Below, piece after piece: positions 7,328 through 14,260 of a stretch of 19,876 nucleotides of DNA (position 1 is its first letter; every line of letters starts with the position of its first letter). This stretch comes from JBIOYL01 sp044870185 (GTDB lineage Bacteria > Actinomycetota > CALGFH01). The position numbers were made by a program, and so were the translations under genes. The notes below the pieces were generated by a model. It searched no databases, was not told where the DNA came from, and saw only the letters and a program-made list of their open reading frames with translations. Location: NCBI GenBank assembly GCA_044870185.1, contig JBIOYL010000450.1:1-19876 (forward strand), in the 5' to 3' direction.

Positions 7328-7684
7328 ATGCAGACCACCGACGTGGTCGAGCGCGCCCAATTGCGCGACGACCTGCCAGACTTCCGGCCGGGGGACACCA
7401 TCAAGGTGCACGTACGGGTCGTCGAGGGGAACCGCGAGCGCATCCAGGTCTTCCAGGGCTTCGTCCTGCGCCGCCAGGGCGGTGGGGTGCGGGAGACCTT
7501 CACGGTGCGCAAGGTGTCGTTCGGCGTCGGCGTCGAGCGCACCTTCCCGGTCCACTCGCCGAGCATCGCCAAGATCGAGCTCGTCACGCGCGGGGACGTG
7601 CGCCGGGCCAAGCTCTACTACCTGCGCGATCGTGTCGGCAAGGCCGCGAAGATCAAGGAGAAGCGCAGCCCGTCCCGCCCATGA
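7328..7684 (+). CDS. rplS: 50S ribosomal protein bL19
   Basis: bL19 sits at the subunit interface and contributes to intersubunit bridges. The 118-residue product has the family core RPGDTIKVHVRVVEGNRERI (20-39), followed by FQGFVLRRQGGGVRETFTVRK and the C-terminal VRRAKLYYLRDRVGKAAKIKE. The ATG at 7328 is preceded by GAAGGAG (7311-7317), spaced 10 nt. A frame opening at 7241 would add a non-conserved leader and is rejected. The TGA overlaps the lepB ATG (ATGA), so the signal peptidase is translationally coupled to L19, an arrangement also seen in mycobacteria. Confidence 0.97.
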   Translation: MQTTDVVERAQLRDDLPDFRPGDTIKVHVRVVEGNRERIQVFQGFVLRRQGGGVRETFTVRKVSFGVGVERTFPVHSPSIAKIELVTRGDVRRAKLYYLRDRVGKAAKIKEKRSPSRP

Positions 7685-8415
7685 CCGAGCCGACGGGCGA
7701 GCGCGAGCAGGACGGCCAGGTCGGCGCGCCCACCGCCGGGCCGGCGGCGCCGGGCCCGTCCCGACCGCCGCCCGCCCCGCCCCCGGCCAAGGCCGGCAAG
7801 GAAAAAAAGGACAAGCCGTCCGGCCCGCTCGCGGTCGTCCGCGAGACGGTCGTGCTCGTGGTGCTGGCCGTCCTGCTCGCGGTCGTGTTCAAGACGTTCC
7901 TGGTCCAGGCCTTCTACATCCCCTCGCAGTCCATGGAGCCGACCCTGGAGGTCTCCGACCGCGTGCTGGTCGAGAAGCTGTCCTACCGCTTCGGCAAGGT
8001 GCAGCGCGGCGACGTGATCGTCTTCGTCCACGACGAGGGGCTCCCCCCCGAGTCGTCGAACCCGGTCAGCCGCTTCTTCGTGGACTTGGGGCAGGCCGTC
8101 GGCCTCGCCAAGCCGAGCGAGCGCGACTACATCAAGCGGGTCATGGGGCTGCCCGGCGACCGGCTGTCATGCCAGGGCGGCAACCTGTACCGCAACGGCC
8201 AGCAGGTGGCCGAGCCCTACCTGCAGGCCGGCACGCACACCGACTGCAGTCCGGTCACGGTCCCGCCCGGCAAGCTGTTCGTCATGGGCGACAACCGGAC
8301 CGACTCGCAGGACTCCCGCTACTTCGGCCCGATCGGCCGCTCGACCGTGGTCGGCCGGGCCTTCGTGCGCATCTGGCCGTTGGGCCACACCGGCTGGCTG
8401 CGCCGCGACCGCTGA
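7681..8415 (+). CDS. lepB: Type I signal peptidase LepB
   Basis: LepB cleaves signal peptides of Sec- and Tat-exported proteins on the outer face of the membrane. The 244-residue product has a long Pro/Lys-rich cytoplasmic tail (1-50), one transmembrane helix (about 53-76), and the S26 catalytic region. The nucleophile is Ser84 in PSQSMEPT; the general base is Lys152 in DYIKRVMGLPGD; box E is GDNRTDSQDSR (203-213). The start ATG at 7681 overlaps the rplS stop by ATGA. It is the only signal peptidase in the window, and functionally it follows the SRP genes upstream. The 61-nt gap after its stop contains the rnhB promoter. Confidence 0.96.
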   Translation: MTEPTGEREQDGQVGAPTAGPAAPGPSRPPPAPPPAKAGKEKKDKPSGPLAVVRETVVLVVLAVLLAVVFKTFLVQAFYIPSQSMEPTLEVSDRVLVEKLSYRFGKVQRGDVIVFVHDEGLPPESSNPVSRFFVDLGQAVGLAKPSERDYIKRVMGLPGDRLSCQGGNLYRNGQQVAEPYLQAGTHTDCSPVTVPPGKLFVMGDNRTDSQDSRYFGPIGRSTVVGRAFVRIWPLGHTGWLRRDR

Positions 8416-8464
8416 CGCGGCGGCAGGCCCGCACCCCGGGGCGGCCTTGGTACGGTCCCCGCAG

Positions 8465-8470
8465 TACACT
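8465..8470 (+). promoter_or_regulatory. -10 hexamer for leaderless rnhB
   Basis: TACACT ends 6 nt before the GTG at 8477. A transcript starting at that GTG would have no 5' leader, the arrangement common in actinobacteria (TANNNT about 7 nt before the first base). No -35 is recognisable. No Shine-Dalgarno precedes the GTG, which supports the leaderless reading. Confidence 0.5.
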
Positions 8471-8476
8471 CCTGCC

Positions 8477-9223
8477 GTGCTTGCCACCGCCGAGTTCGAA
8501 GACCGCCTCCGAGCCGCCGGCTTCGGCCGCGTGGCCGGCGTGGACGAGGCCGGCCGGGGAGCCCTGGCCGGCCCGTTGGTCGCCGCGGCTGTGATCCTGC
8601 CCCAGGCGTGCGGGATCGAGGGCCTGGCCGACTCCAAGCTGCTCACCCCGGCCCGCCGGGCCGAGCTGGCCGCCGAGATCCGCGCATGCGCGCTCGCCCT
8701 CTGCGTGGTCCGGGTCGGCCCGGAGACCATCGACCGGATCGGCCTCCACCGCGCGAACCTGGCCCTCAACGCGCGGGCCCTGCGCATGCTGCCCGGTGGC
8801 TACGACTATGCGCTCGCCGACGGGTTCCCCATCACCGGGCTGGCCGAGCCCGTGCTCGGCGTCCGCAAGGGCGACCAGGTGGTCGCCTGTGTGGCGGCTG
8901 CCTCCATCATCGCCAAGGTGTGCCGGGACCGGATCATGGTGGGCGCCGCCCGCCGCTATCCCGGGTACGGCTTCGAGCGCCACAAGGGGTATGGCACCGA
9001 CGGGCACTGGGCGGCGCTGCGCGCGCTGGGGCCGTCGGCCTACCATCGGCGTTCCTTCGCCGGGGTGGTCGACCCGTGGGCCGTCCGGCCGCCGACAGCG
9101 CCTGGGGAGATCTGGGGGGCCCCGCAGCGGTGCTGCGAGGCTCGGCAGGACGCCCCGGCGGAGGATGCCTTCTTCGATCGGGATCTGGACGACGTGGACG
9201 TGCGGGAACTGGAGGGGCGATGA
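8477..9223 (+). CDS. rnhB: Ribonuclease HII
   Basis: RNase HII cuts RNA in RNA-DNA hybrids and starts removal of misincorporated ribonucleotides. The 248-residue product has GVDEAGRGALAGP (21-33), ADSKLLTPARR (51-61), ADG (114-116), KGDQVVACVAAASIIAKVCRD (131-151) and HKGYGTDGHWAAL (169-181). The metal-binding DEDD set is Asp23, Glu24, Asp115 and Asp133. Residues 200-248 form an acidic C-terminal extension beyond the usual fold. A longer frame begins at 8447, but the GTG at 8477 is chosen because a -10 hexamer ends exactly 6 nt before it and the protein then starts at the usual distance from DEAGRG. Its stop overlaps the next start (ATGA). Confidence 0.93.
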   Translation: MLATAEFEDRLRAAGFGRVAGVDEAGRGALAGPLVAAAVILPQACGIEGLADSKLLTPARRAELAAEIRACALALCVVRVGPETIDRIGLHRANLALNARALRMLPGGYDYALADGFPITGLAEPVLGVRKGDQVVACVAAASIIAKVCRDRIMVGAARRYPGYGFERHKGYGTDGHWAALRALGPSAYHRRSFAGVVDPWAVRPPTAPGEIWGAPQRCCEARQDAPAEDAFFDRDLDDVDVRELEGR

Positions 9224-9516
9224 GCGCCGAGGACCTGGAGCGCTATGAAGCCGACATGGAGCTCCAGCTCTACCAGGAGTACCGGGACGTGCTCGGCATG
9301 TTCCAGTACGTGGTCGAGACCGAGCGACGCTTCTACCTGGCCAACAAGGTCGACCTGCAGGTACGCAACCAGGACACCGACGTCTACTTCGACCTCACCA
9401 TGACCGACGCCTGGGTGTGGGACATGTACCGTCCGGCACGCTTCGTCCAGAAGGTGCGTGTCGTCACGTTCAAGGATGTCAACATCGAGGAGCTGTCGAA
9501 GCCGGACCTCCAGTGA
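9220..9516 (+). CDS. DUF2469 family protein
   Basis: This 98-residue protein matches the DUF2469 family, which is nearly confined to Actinobacteria and always next to rnhB (for example Rv2901c). It begins MSAEDLERYEADMELQLYQE and contains YVVETERRFYLANKV (about 30-44), a Trp/Tyr-rich centre (WVWDMYRP) and VRVVTFKDVNIEEL. There is no signal peptide or membrane segment. Function is unknown. The ATG overlaps the rnhB TGA (ATGA), and its own TGA overlaps the next GTG (GTGA), so three proteins are made by coupled translation. Confidence 0.9.
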   Translation: MSAEDLERYEADMELQLYQEYRDVLGMFQYVVETERRFYLANKVDLQVRNQDTDVYFDLTMTDAWVWDMYRPARFVQKVRVVTFKDVNIEELSKPDLQ

Positions 9517-9653
9517 CAGATAGGACGACCGTGGGATTCAACGCCACCCGGCGCTACCGGGACAAGAAGACGGTGGACATCGCGATCCTGATCGCCGCCG
9601 TCGTGCTCGTGGGTGGCCTGCTGGCCTGGGTGCTGGCCGCCGGCGGCCGCTGA
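9513..9653 (+). CDS. Small single-pass membrane protein, unrecognised
   Basis: A 46-residue open frame starts at GTG 9513, inside the DUF2469 stop (GTGA), and ends at 9653. The first 21 residues are polar and basic (TRRYRDKKT). The rest is a single hydrophobic helix (about 22-43, VDIAILIAAVVLVGG onward) followed by a Gly-Gly-Arg end. The positive-inside rule predicts a cytoplasmic N terminus. I do not recognise a family. The coupled start, the coding-like base pattern and a hairpin just after the stop argue it is real. The role is unknown; a membrane partner for DUF2469 is one guess from coupling. Confidence 0.6.
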   Translation: MTDRTTVGFNATRRYRDKKTVDIAILIAAVVLVGGLLAWVLAAGGR

Positions 9654-9668
9654 CCGCCGCCGATCGTC

Positions 9669-9690
9669 CGCCCGCCTGGCCTTGCGGGCG
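9669..9690 (+). terminator. Stem-loop after the rnhB operon
   Basis: CGCCCGC (9669-9675) and GCGGGCG (9684-9690) form a perfect 7-bp stem with an 8-nt loop, 15 bp past the small membrane protein's stop. A second weaker stem (CGGCGG 9641-9646 with CCGCCG 9654-9659) overlaps that stop. There is no T-run. Its position at the end of a coupled gene set, before a new promoter, supports a terminator. Confidence 0.45.
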
Positions 9691-9755
9691 TGATCCCCGG
9701 CTTCCTCTGGCGCTGCCGGGCCGTCCTCGGCGTGACGCTCGAGCCGGCACCGGCG

Positions 9756-9764
9756 TTGTCCACA
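9756..9764 (+). promoter_or_regulatory. DnaA box upstream of yraN
   Basis: TTGTCCACA matches the strong actinobacterial DnaA box. It lies in the 161-bp gap before yraN, 47 bp upstream of that gene's -10-like hexamer. An almost identical arrangement occurs at 14076. DnaA binding is inferred; the first six bases could also serve in a promoter with a different -10. Confidence 0.45.
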
Positions 9765-9802
9765 ATCTGGCCGCCGACGCCCCGCTCACCTCGGCAGCGT
9801 CG

Positions 9803-9808
9803 TACGGT
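9803..9808 (+). promoter_or_regulatory. -10 hexamer for leaderless yraN
   Basis: TACGGT ends 6 nt before the ATG at 9815, the same spacing as at rnhB and xerC. No Shine-Dalgarno is present. This supports use of the upstream ATG and hence translation of the repeat-rich N terminus of YraN. Confidence 0.45.
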
Positions 9809-9814
9809 GCCGGC

Positions 9815-10327
9815 ATGTCGCTCCAGGAACCAGACGGCGCGCCGCGGACACGATCCGCGTGCGTTGGCGGGCGGGCCGCGGACATCCGGGCCGGGCCCAC
9901 CGTGCGCCTTCCACCCGGGCGGGCCGCGGACATCCGGCCAGGGCGGGCCGCGGACATCCGGGCCGGGCGGGGCACCGGGCGGGTGCTGCTCGGGCGCAGC
10001 GGCGAGGACCTCGCCTGCGAGGCGCTGGAAGCAGCCGGCCTGCGGGTCGTCGCCCGCAACTGGCGCTGCCGGGCGGGCGAGATCGACGTCGTCGCCGCCG
10101 GTCCAGGGCTGCTCGTCTTCTGTGAGGTCAAGACCAGGCGCAGCAGCGGCTACGGCACCCCGGCGGCCGCCGTCACCGGGCGGAAGCGGGCGCGCCTGCG
10201 GCTGCTCGCCACCGCGTTCCTCGCCGCCAACCCGCGCCGGCCGAGCCGGATCCGCTTCGACGTGGTCACCGTGACCTGGCCTCGCGGCGGGGGCCCGGCG
10301 GTCGAGCACCTGCAGGGGGCCTTCTAG
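9815..10327 (+). CDS. YraN family (UPF0102) nuclease-fold protein with repeat extension
   Basis: Residues 56-170 are a full YraN domain: RVLLGRSGEDLACEALEAAG, RNWRCRAGEIDVV, then LLVFCEVKTRRSSGYG. The GEID...EVK residues (Glu89, Asp91, Glu104, Lys106) match the metal site of the PD-(D/E)XK nuclease fold. The biological role is unsettled; the gene usually sits beside comM and dprA. The first 55 residues are an Arg/Ala/Gly extension with an 8-residue repeat, GRAADIR, three times. Two starts are credible: ATG 9815, 6 nt after a -10 hexamer, or the in-frame GTG at 9983, which gives a 114-residue protein of normal family length and leaves the repeats untranslated. The stop overlaps the comM GTG by one base. 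Confidence 0.85.
   Translation: MSLQEPDGAPRTRSACVGGRAADIRAGPTVRLPPGRAADIRPGRAADIRAGRGTGRVLLGRSGEDLACEALEAAGLRVVARNWRCRAGEIDVVAAGPGLLVFCEVKTRRSSGYGTPAAAVTGRKRARLRLLATAFLAANPRRPSRIRFDVVTVTWPRGGGPAVEHLQGAF
9869..9961 (+). repeat. 24-bp periodic repeat at the start of yraN
   Basis: A 21-bp unit containing GCCGCGGACATCCGG occurs exactly at 9869-9889, 9917-9937 and 9941-9961. The offsets are 48 and 24 bp, so all copies are in the same reading frame (GRAADIR). The 24-bp slot between copies 1 and 2 (from 9893) is a degenerate relative (GPTVRLP). The core CGGA-CA-TCCG is a small inverted repeat. This is a local tandem expansion. Confidence 0.85.
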
Positions 10328-11853
10328 TGCTGGCTCGGCTTGCTACCACCACGCTGGTCGGCCTGACCGCCCATCCGGTCGGCGTCGAGGTCGACATCGG
10401 CCGTGGGCTGCCCACGGTGACCGTGGTCGGGCTCGGTGACACGTCCGTGCTGGAGGCGCGCGACCGCATCCGGGCCGCCTTCGGCAACGCCGGCTACGAC
10501 TGGCCGGACCGGCGCGTGACGATCTCGCTGCCACCCGCCGACCTGCCCAAGCAAGGCTCCGGCTTCGACCTTCCGATCGCGATCGGGCTGCTCGCCGCGG
10601 CCGGGCTGGTGCCGCCGCCCGCCGTCGACGGGTTGTGGGCGATCGGCGAGCTCGGCCTTGGCGGCGACGTGCGCGGCGTTCGCGGGGTGCTGGCGTCGGC
10701 GCTCGCCGCCCGCGCGGCCGCCGCCCGCCTGCTGCTCGTCCCCGGCGCCAACTTGGCCGAGGCGGCGCTCGTCCCCGGGCTGCGGGTCGCCGGCGCCGCC
10801 TCGCTGCGCCAGGTGGGGGAGTGGCTGCACGGCGACGGCCGGCTGGACGCGCCCGGGCCGGCCCGCGTCGCCGAGCCGCCCGCCGTCCCCGATCTGGTGG
10901 ACGTGCGTGGTCAGGGCGCCGCCAGGCGCGCGCTCGAGATCGCCGCGGCCGGCGGGCACAACCTGCTCATGGTCGGCCCGCCGGGCGCCGGCAAGACGAT
11001 GCTGGCGCGGCGCCTGGCCGGCCTGCTGCCCGACCTGGAGCGGGACGAGGCGCTGGAGGTGACCCAGGTGTACTCGGCCGCCGGGCTGCTCTCGCCGGAC
11101 GCCCCGCTGGTCGCCGCGCGGCCCTTCCGCGCCCCGCACGCCAGCATCTCCGTGGCCGGCCTGATCGGCGGGGGCTCCCGCATCCCGCGTCCCGGGGAGG
11201 CGTCGCTGGCCCATCGCGGCGTGCTGTTCCTGGACGAGCTGGCGGAGTTCTCACGTGCCGCCTGTGAGGCGCTGCGCCAGCCGCTCGAGGACGGCGCGGT
11301 CACCGTCGTCCGCGCGGCGGCGGCGGTGCGCTTCCCGGCTCGCTTCGCCCTGGTCGGGGCGGCCAACCCGTGTCCCTGCGGATACCTCGGCGACCCGTCC
11401 CGGCCATGCCGGTGCGGTCCCGAGGACCTGCGCCGGTACGCCCGGCGCCTGTCCGGCCCGCTGCTGGACCGCATCGACTGCTACGTCCGGGTCGAGCGGC
11501 TGGCCGCCGCCGAGCTCGACGGGCCCGCGACGGGCGAGCCGTCGGCCGCGGTGCGGGCCCGGGTCGCCGCCGCGCGCGCCGTGCAGCTTGCACGCTCGGG
11601 CGTGGAGAACGCCCGCCTGCCCACGGCCGAGCTCGGCGTGGCCTGCGAGCCGACCCGGGCGGCGAGCCGCACGCTCGCCACGGCGGTCGACCGCCTCGGG
11701 CTCACCGCCCGCGGCTACCATCGGGCGCTGCGCGTGGCCCGGACCGTCGCCGACCTCGACGGCGGCCTGCGCGTCGACGAGCAGCACGTGCGCGAGGCGC
11801 TCGGTCTGCGCCACCTTCCCGTGACCCACGACCCCGAGGCCGGTGCCGCATGA
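10327..11853 (+). CDS. comM: ComM/YifB family AAA+ Mg-chelatase-like ATPase
   Basis: In naturally competent bacteria ComM is a hexameric helicase that drives branch migration of incoming DNA. The 508-residue product has the N-terminal ChlI/Lon-like domain (1-165, with VEVDIGRGLPTVTVVGL), an AAA+ core with Walker A GPPGAGKTM (217-225) and Walker B VLFLDELAEF (299-308), a Cys cluster NPCPCGYLGD...PCRCGP (347-365), and the C-terminal Mg-chelatase domain ending EQHVREALGLRHL. The start is GTG at 10327, sharing one base with the yraN stop (TAGTG); its stop shares ATGA with dprA. The yraN-comM-dprA order is widespread. Whether this organism takes up DNA is not shown. Confidence 0.95.
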   Translation: MLARLATTTLVGLTAHPVGVEVDIGRGLPTVTVVGLGDTSVLEARDRIRAAFGNAGYDWPDRRVTISLPPADLPKQGSGFDLPIAIGLLAAAGLVPPPAVDGLWAIGELGLGGDVRGVRGVLASALAARAAAARLLLVPGANLAEAALVPGLRVAGAASLRQVGEWLHGDGRLDAPGPARVAEPPAVPDLVDVRGQGAARRALEIAAAGGHNLLMVGPPGAGKTMLARRLAGLLPDLERDEALEVTQVYSAAGLLSPDAPLVAARPFRAPHASISVAGLIGGGSRIPRPGEASLAHRGVLFLDELAEFSRAACEALRQPLEDGAVTVVRAAAAVRFPARFALVGAANPCPCGYLGDPSRPCRCGPEDLRRYARRLSGPLLDRIDCYVRVERLAAAELDGPATGEPSAAVRARVAAARAVQLARSGVENARLPTAELGVACEPTRAASRTLATAVDRLGLTARGYHRALRVARTVADLDGGLRVDEQHVREALGLRHLPVTHDPEAGAA

Positions 11854-12974
11854 CCTCCGCCCGGCCGCGCACCCACCCGCCTGCATGGTGGTCGGCTGAC
11901 CGGCCGATCGGTGAGGTGCTGCTCGCCCTGGCCGCGACGCCCGGCCCGTTGCCGGCGGACAACGCGGCACGTCTGGCCGGGGGACGGTCGCCGGCCGAGC
12001 TGCTGCGCCCGGACAGCCCCGATCCGCGACTGGTCGCCGGCCGCCTGGGCGCGCTCGGCATCCGCTTCCTCACGCCGGACAGCCCCGACTGGCCGCTGCA
12101 TGCAGCTCCGCCCGACCCGCCATGCGGTTGGCTGTTCGTCGCCGGCTCGGCGCCGACCGGCCCAGGGCGGGCCGTCGCCGTGGTCGGCGGCCGGCGCGCC
12201 TCCCCGCTGCGCCGGGCGGCCGCCCGAGCCCTCGCCGCCGGGCTCGTCGCCGCCGGCCGCTCGATCGTCAGCGGGGGAGCGATCGGCGTGGACGCCGCTG
12301 CCCACGCGGGCGCGCTCGACGCCGGCGGGCATACGGTCGCGGTGCTCGGCTGCGGCCTCGACGTCGCCTATCCCAGAGCCAACGCGACGCTGTTCCGCCG
12401 GATCCTGGACGCCGGCGGCTCGCTCGTCAGCGAGCACCCGCCCGGCGCCCGCCCGCGGCCGGCCCACTTCATCCCGCGCAACCGGCTGATCGCGGCGCTG
12501 GCCGCGGCGGTCGTGGTGGTGGAGGCGGCGGTCGGCTCGGGCAGCCTGTCGACCGCCCGGGCGGCAGGCTCGCGCGGCCCGGGCCGGGTGATGGCCGTGC
12601 CCGGCGCTCCCTGGGACCTGGGCGCGGCCGGCTGCAACGACCTCATCCGGGATGGTGCCACGCTGGTCCGAGGGCTGGACGACGTGCTCGACGAGCTCGG
12701 CCTGGCGGCCGTCGGTGGGCCGGGTGGGCTGCCCCGGCGTCCGTGGCCGTCCGGCGCCGACCCGGCCGCCAGGGCCGTGTTCGGAGCCCTCGCCGACGGC
12801 CGGCTCGTCACGCTCCCGGAGCTGTCGGAGGCGACCGGCCTGGCACCGTCGGCGCTCGCCGGCGCCACCCTCGAGCTCGAGCTGGCCGGCCTGGTGCGCC
12901 GCTCGGCCGGCGGTGTGCAGGCGATCGCCCTGCCGATCGAGGCGGAGACACCCTCTGCGGGGGCGGTGTCGTGA
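11850..12974 (+). CDS. dprA: DNA processing protein DprA
   Basis: DprA binds incoming single-stranded DNA and loads RecA. The 374-residue product has the Rossmann-like core (about 90-280): VAVVGGRRAS (109-118), SGGAIGVDAAAHAGAL (141-156), VLGCGLDVAYPRAN (165-178), SEHPPGARPRPAHFIPRNRLIAAL in segments across 194-217, and VVEAAVGSGSLSTARAA (223-239). A C-terminal winged-helix-like domain follows (about 305-360). The usual 'VGTR' is VGGR here, a mild change. The ATG at 11850 overlaps the comM stop. After its stop a 109-bp gap holds a separate promoter for xerC. Confidence 0.94.
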   Translation: MTSARPRTHPPAWWSADRPIGEVLLALAATPGPLPADNAARLAGGRSPAELLRPDSPDPRLVAGRLGALGIRFLTPDSPDWPLHAAPPDPPCGWLFVAGSAPTGPGRAVAVVGGRRASPLRRAAARALAAGLVAAGRSIVSGGAIGVDAAAHAGALDAGGHTVAVLGCGLDVAYPRANATLFRRILDAGGSLVSEHPPGARPRPAHFIPRNRLIAALAAAVVVVEAAVGSGSLSTARAAGSRGPGRVMAVPGAPWDLGAAGCNDLIRDGATLVRGLDDVLDELGLAAVGGPGGLPRRPWPSGADPAARAVFGALADGRLVTLPELSEATGLAPSALAGATLELELAGLVRRSAGGVQAIALPIEAETPSAGAVS

Positions 12975-13048
12975 CGCCCCGGCCGGCAACCGCCGGGCCG
13001 GCCGCCTCGGCCCACCGACGGCCACGAGGCGCCAATCCGCCATGGTGG

Positions 13049-13077
13049 TTGAGCAGCCGCTGGTTGGGCTCGATCAT
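13049..13077 (+). promoter_or_regulatory. Promoter of leaderless xerC
   Basis: TTGAGC (13049-13054), a 17-bp spacer and GATCAT (13072-13077) form the best -35/-10 pair in the window. The -10 ends 6 nt before the ATG at 13084, so the transcript should start on the start codon. The promoter lies inside the longer open frame, which argues against the ATG at 13042. Confidence 0.55.
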
Positions 13078-13083
13078 GGCGCC

Positions 13084-14031
13084 ATGGCGGACAACCCGAT
13101 TGCCCAGGAGCTCGCATCCCCGGCGCAGCGTGCGCTGGACGCGTTCATGGCCCACCTGCGCGACGAGCGTGGGCTGGCGGCGAATACGGTCGCCGCCTAC
13201 CGGCGGGACCTGACCCAGTTCTTCCAATTCGCCGCCCGCGCCGGGGTCACCGACCCGACCGAGGTCGATCCGCTGCTGCTGCGCAGCTTCCTGGCGCTGC
13301 AGCGGACGCGCGGGCAGGCGGCCGCCTCGCTTGCCCGCAAGGGGGCGGCGCTGCGGTCCTGCTTCCGCTACCTCGCCCGGCGTGGCCTAGTGGCCACCGA
13401 CCCGGCCGTCGACCTGGGCACGCCCAAGGGGCCCCGCCGTCTTCCGGTCGTGCTGAAGCAGCGTCAGGTGGACGAGCTGCTCGACCGGCCGGACACCGCC
13501 GACCCGGTCGGCCTGCGCGACCGGGCCATCCTCGAGCTCCTGTACGCCACCGGCATTCGCGTCGGGGAGCTGTGCGGCCTGCACCTGCACGACGTCGACC
13601 TGGCCGCCGAGAGCGTGCGGGTGCTCGGAAAGGGGGGCAGGGAGCGGGTGGTCCCGTTCGGCGAGCCGGCCCGGTCGGCGCTGCTGGCCTATCTGGCCGG
13701 TGGGCGCGCAGCCATGCTGCCCGGCCCGCGGGCTGCGATCCCGGTCCGGGATCGGACGGCGCTGTTCTTCAACCGGCGCGGCAAACCGATGACGCCTCGG
13801 GACGTACGCGGGATGCTCGAGCGCTATCTGGTCGGGGCCGACGCCCCGCCCGGCACCAGCCCGCACACGCTCCGGCACAGCTTCGCCACCCATCTGCTGG
13901 AGGGGGGCGCCGACCTGCGGGCCGTGCAGGAGCTGCTCGGCCACGTCGCCCTCACCACCACCCAGACCTACACCCACCTGTCGAACGAGCGGCTCCGTCA
14001 CGTCTACGAGCAGGCCCACCCGCGCGCCTGA
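13084..14031 (+). CDS. xerC: Tyrosine recombinase XerC
   Basis: Xer recombinases resolve chromosome dimers at dif near the division septum. The 315-residue product has the SAM-like core-binding domain (about 14-103) and the catalytic domain with all active-site residues: Arg159 (ATGIRVGEL), Lys183 (LGKGGRERVVP), His261 and Arg264 (HTLRHSFATHLLE), His287 (ELLGHVAL) and nucleophile Tyr296 (TTTQTYTHLS). Position after dprA matches mycobacterial xerC rather than a phage integrase; no att-like repeats are visible. The ATG at 13084 is chosen from the leaderless promoter; an in-frame ATG at 13042 would add 14 residues. Streptomycetes carry whiG at this place instead. Confidence 0.92.
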   Translation: MADNPIAQELASPAQRALDAFMAHLRDERGLAANTVAAYRRDLTQFFQFAARAGVTDPTEVDPLLLRSFLALQRTRGQAAASLARKGAALRSCFRYLARRGLVATDPAVDLGTPKGPRRLPVVLKQRQVDELLDRPDTADPVGLRDRAILELLYATGIRVGELCGLHLHDVDLAAESVRVLGKGGRERVVPFGEPARSALLAYLAGGRAAMLPGPRAAIPVRDRTALFFNRRGKPMTPRDVRGMLERYLVGADAPPGTSPHTLRHSFATHLLEGGADLRAVQELLGHVALTTTQTYTHLSNERLRHVYEQAHPRA

Positions 14032-14075
14032 CGGCCTCGCCGCCGCGCCTGCCGCAGGCCGCAGAGGCGTGCGGT

Positions 14076-14084
14076 TGTCCACAA
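14076..14084 (+). promoter_or_regulatory. DnaA box between xerC and the M23 gene
   Basis: TTGTCCACA lies in the 229-bp gap after xerC. The flanks (TTGTCCACAATC) are identical to those of the box at 9756, and a -10-like TAGGGT follows 46 bp downstream. The rest of the gap (14032-14260) shows a weak GCCTG/CAGGC stem near 14049-14061 and no other element. Confidence 0.45.
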
Positions 14085-14121
14085 TCGTCCTTCGCGTCCC
14101 CGCGCCGGCCACGTCACGAGC

Positions 14122-14127
14122 TAGGGT
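14122..14127 (+). promoter_or_regulatory. Possible -10 element for the M23 gene
   Basis: TAGGGT sits 46 bp after the DnaA box, mirroring the yraN upstream region. A start near 14134 would give a leader of about 127 nt before the GTG at 14261. No -35 is clear, so this rests mainly on the parallel with yraN. Confidence 0.25.
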
Positions 14128-14260
14128 CGGCCGTCCGAACGCCCAAGCCGGCCCGGTCGTGCTCGCCAGGCTCGAGGCTTCCGCCGCTCCTTCAGCGATG
14201 GCAGCGCTCGAGCTGTGGGCCGATCGGCCGGTGACCGAGCCGATGGAGGTCGAGCCGATC

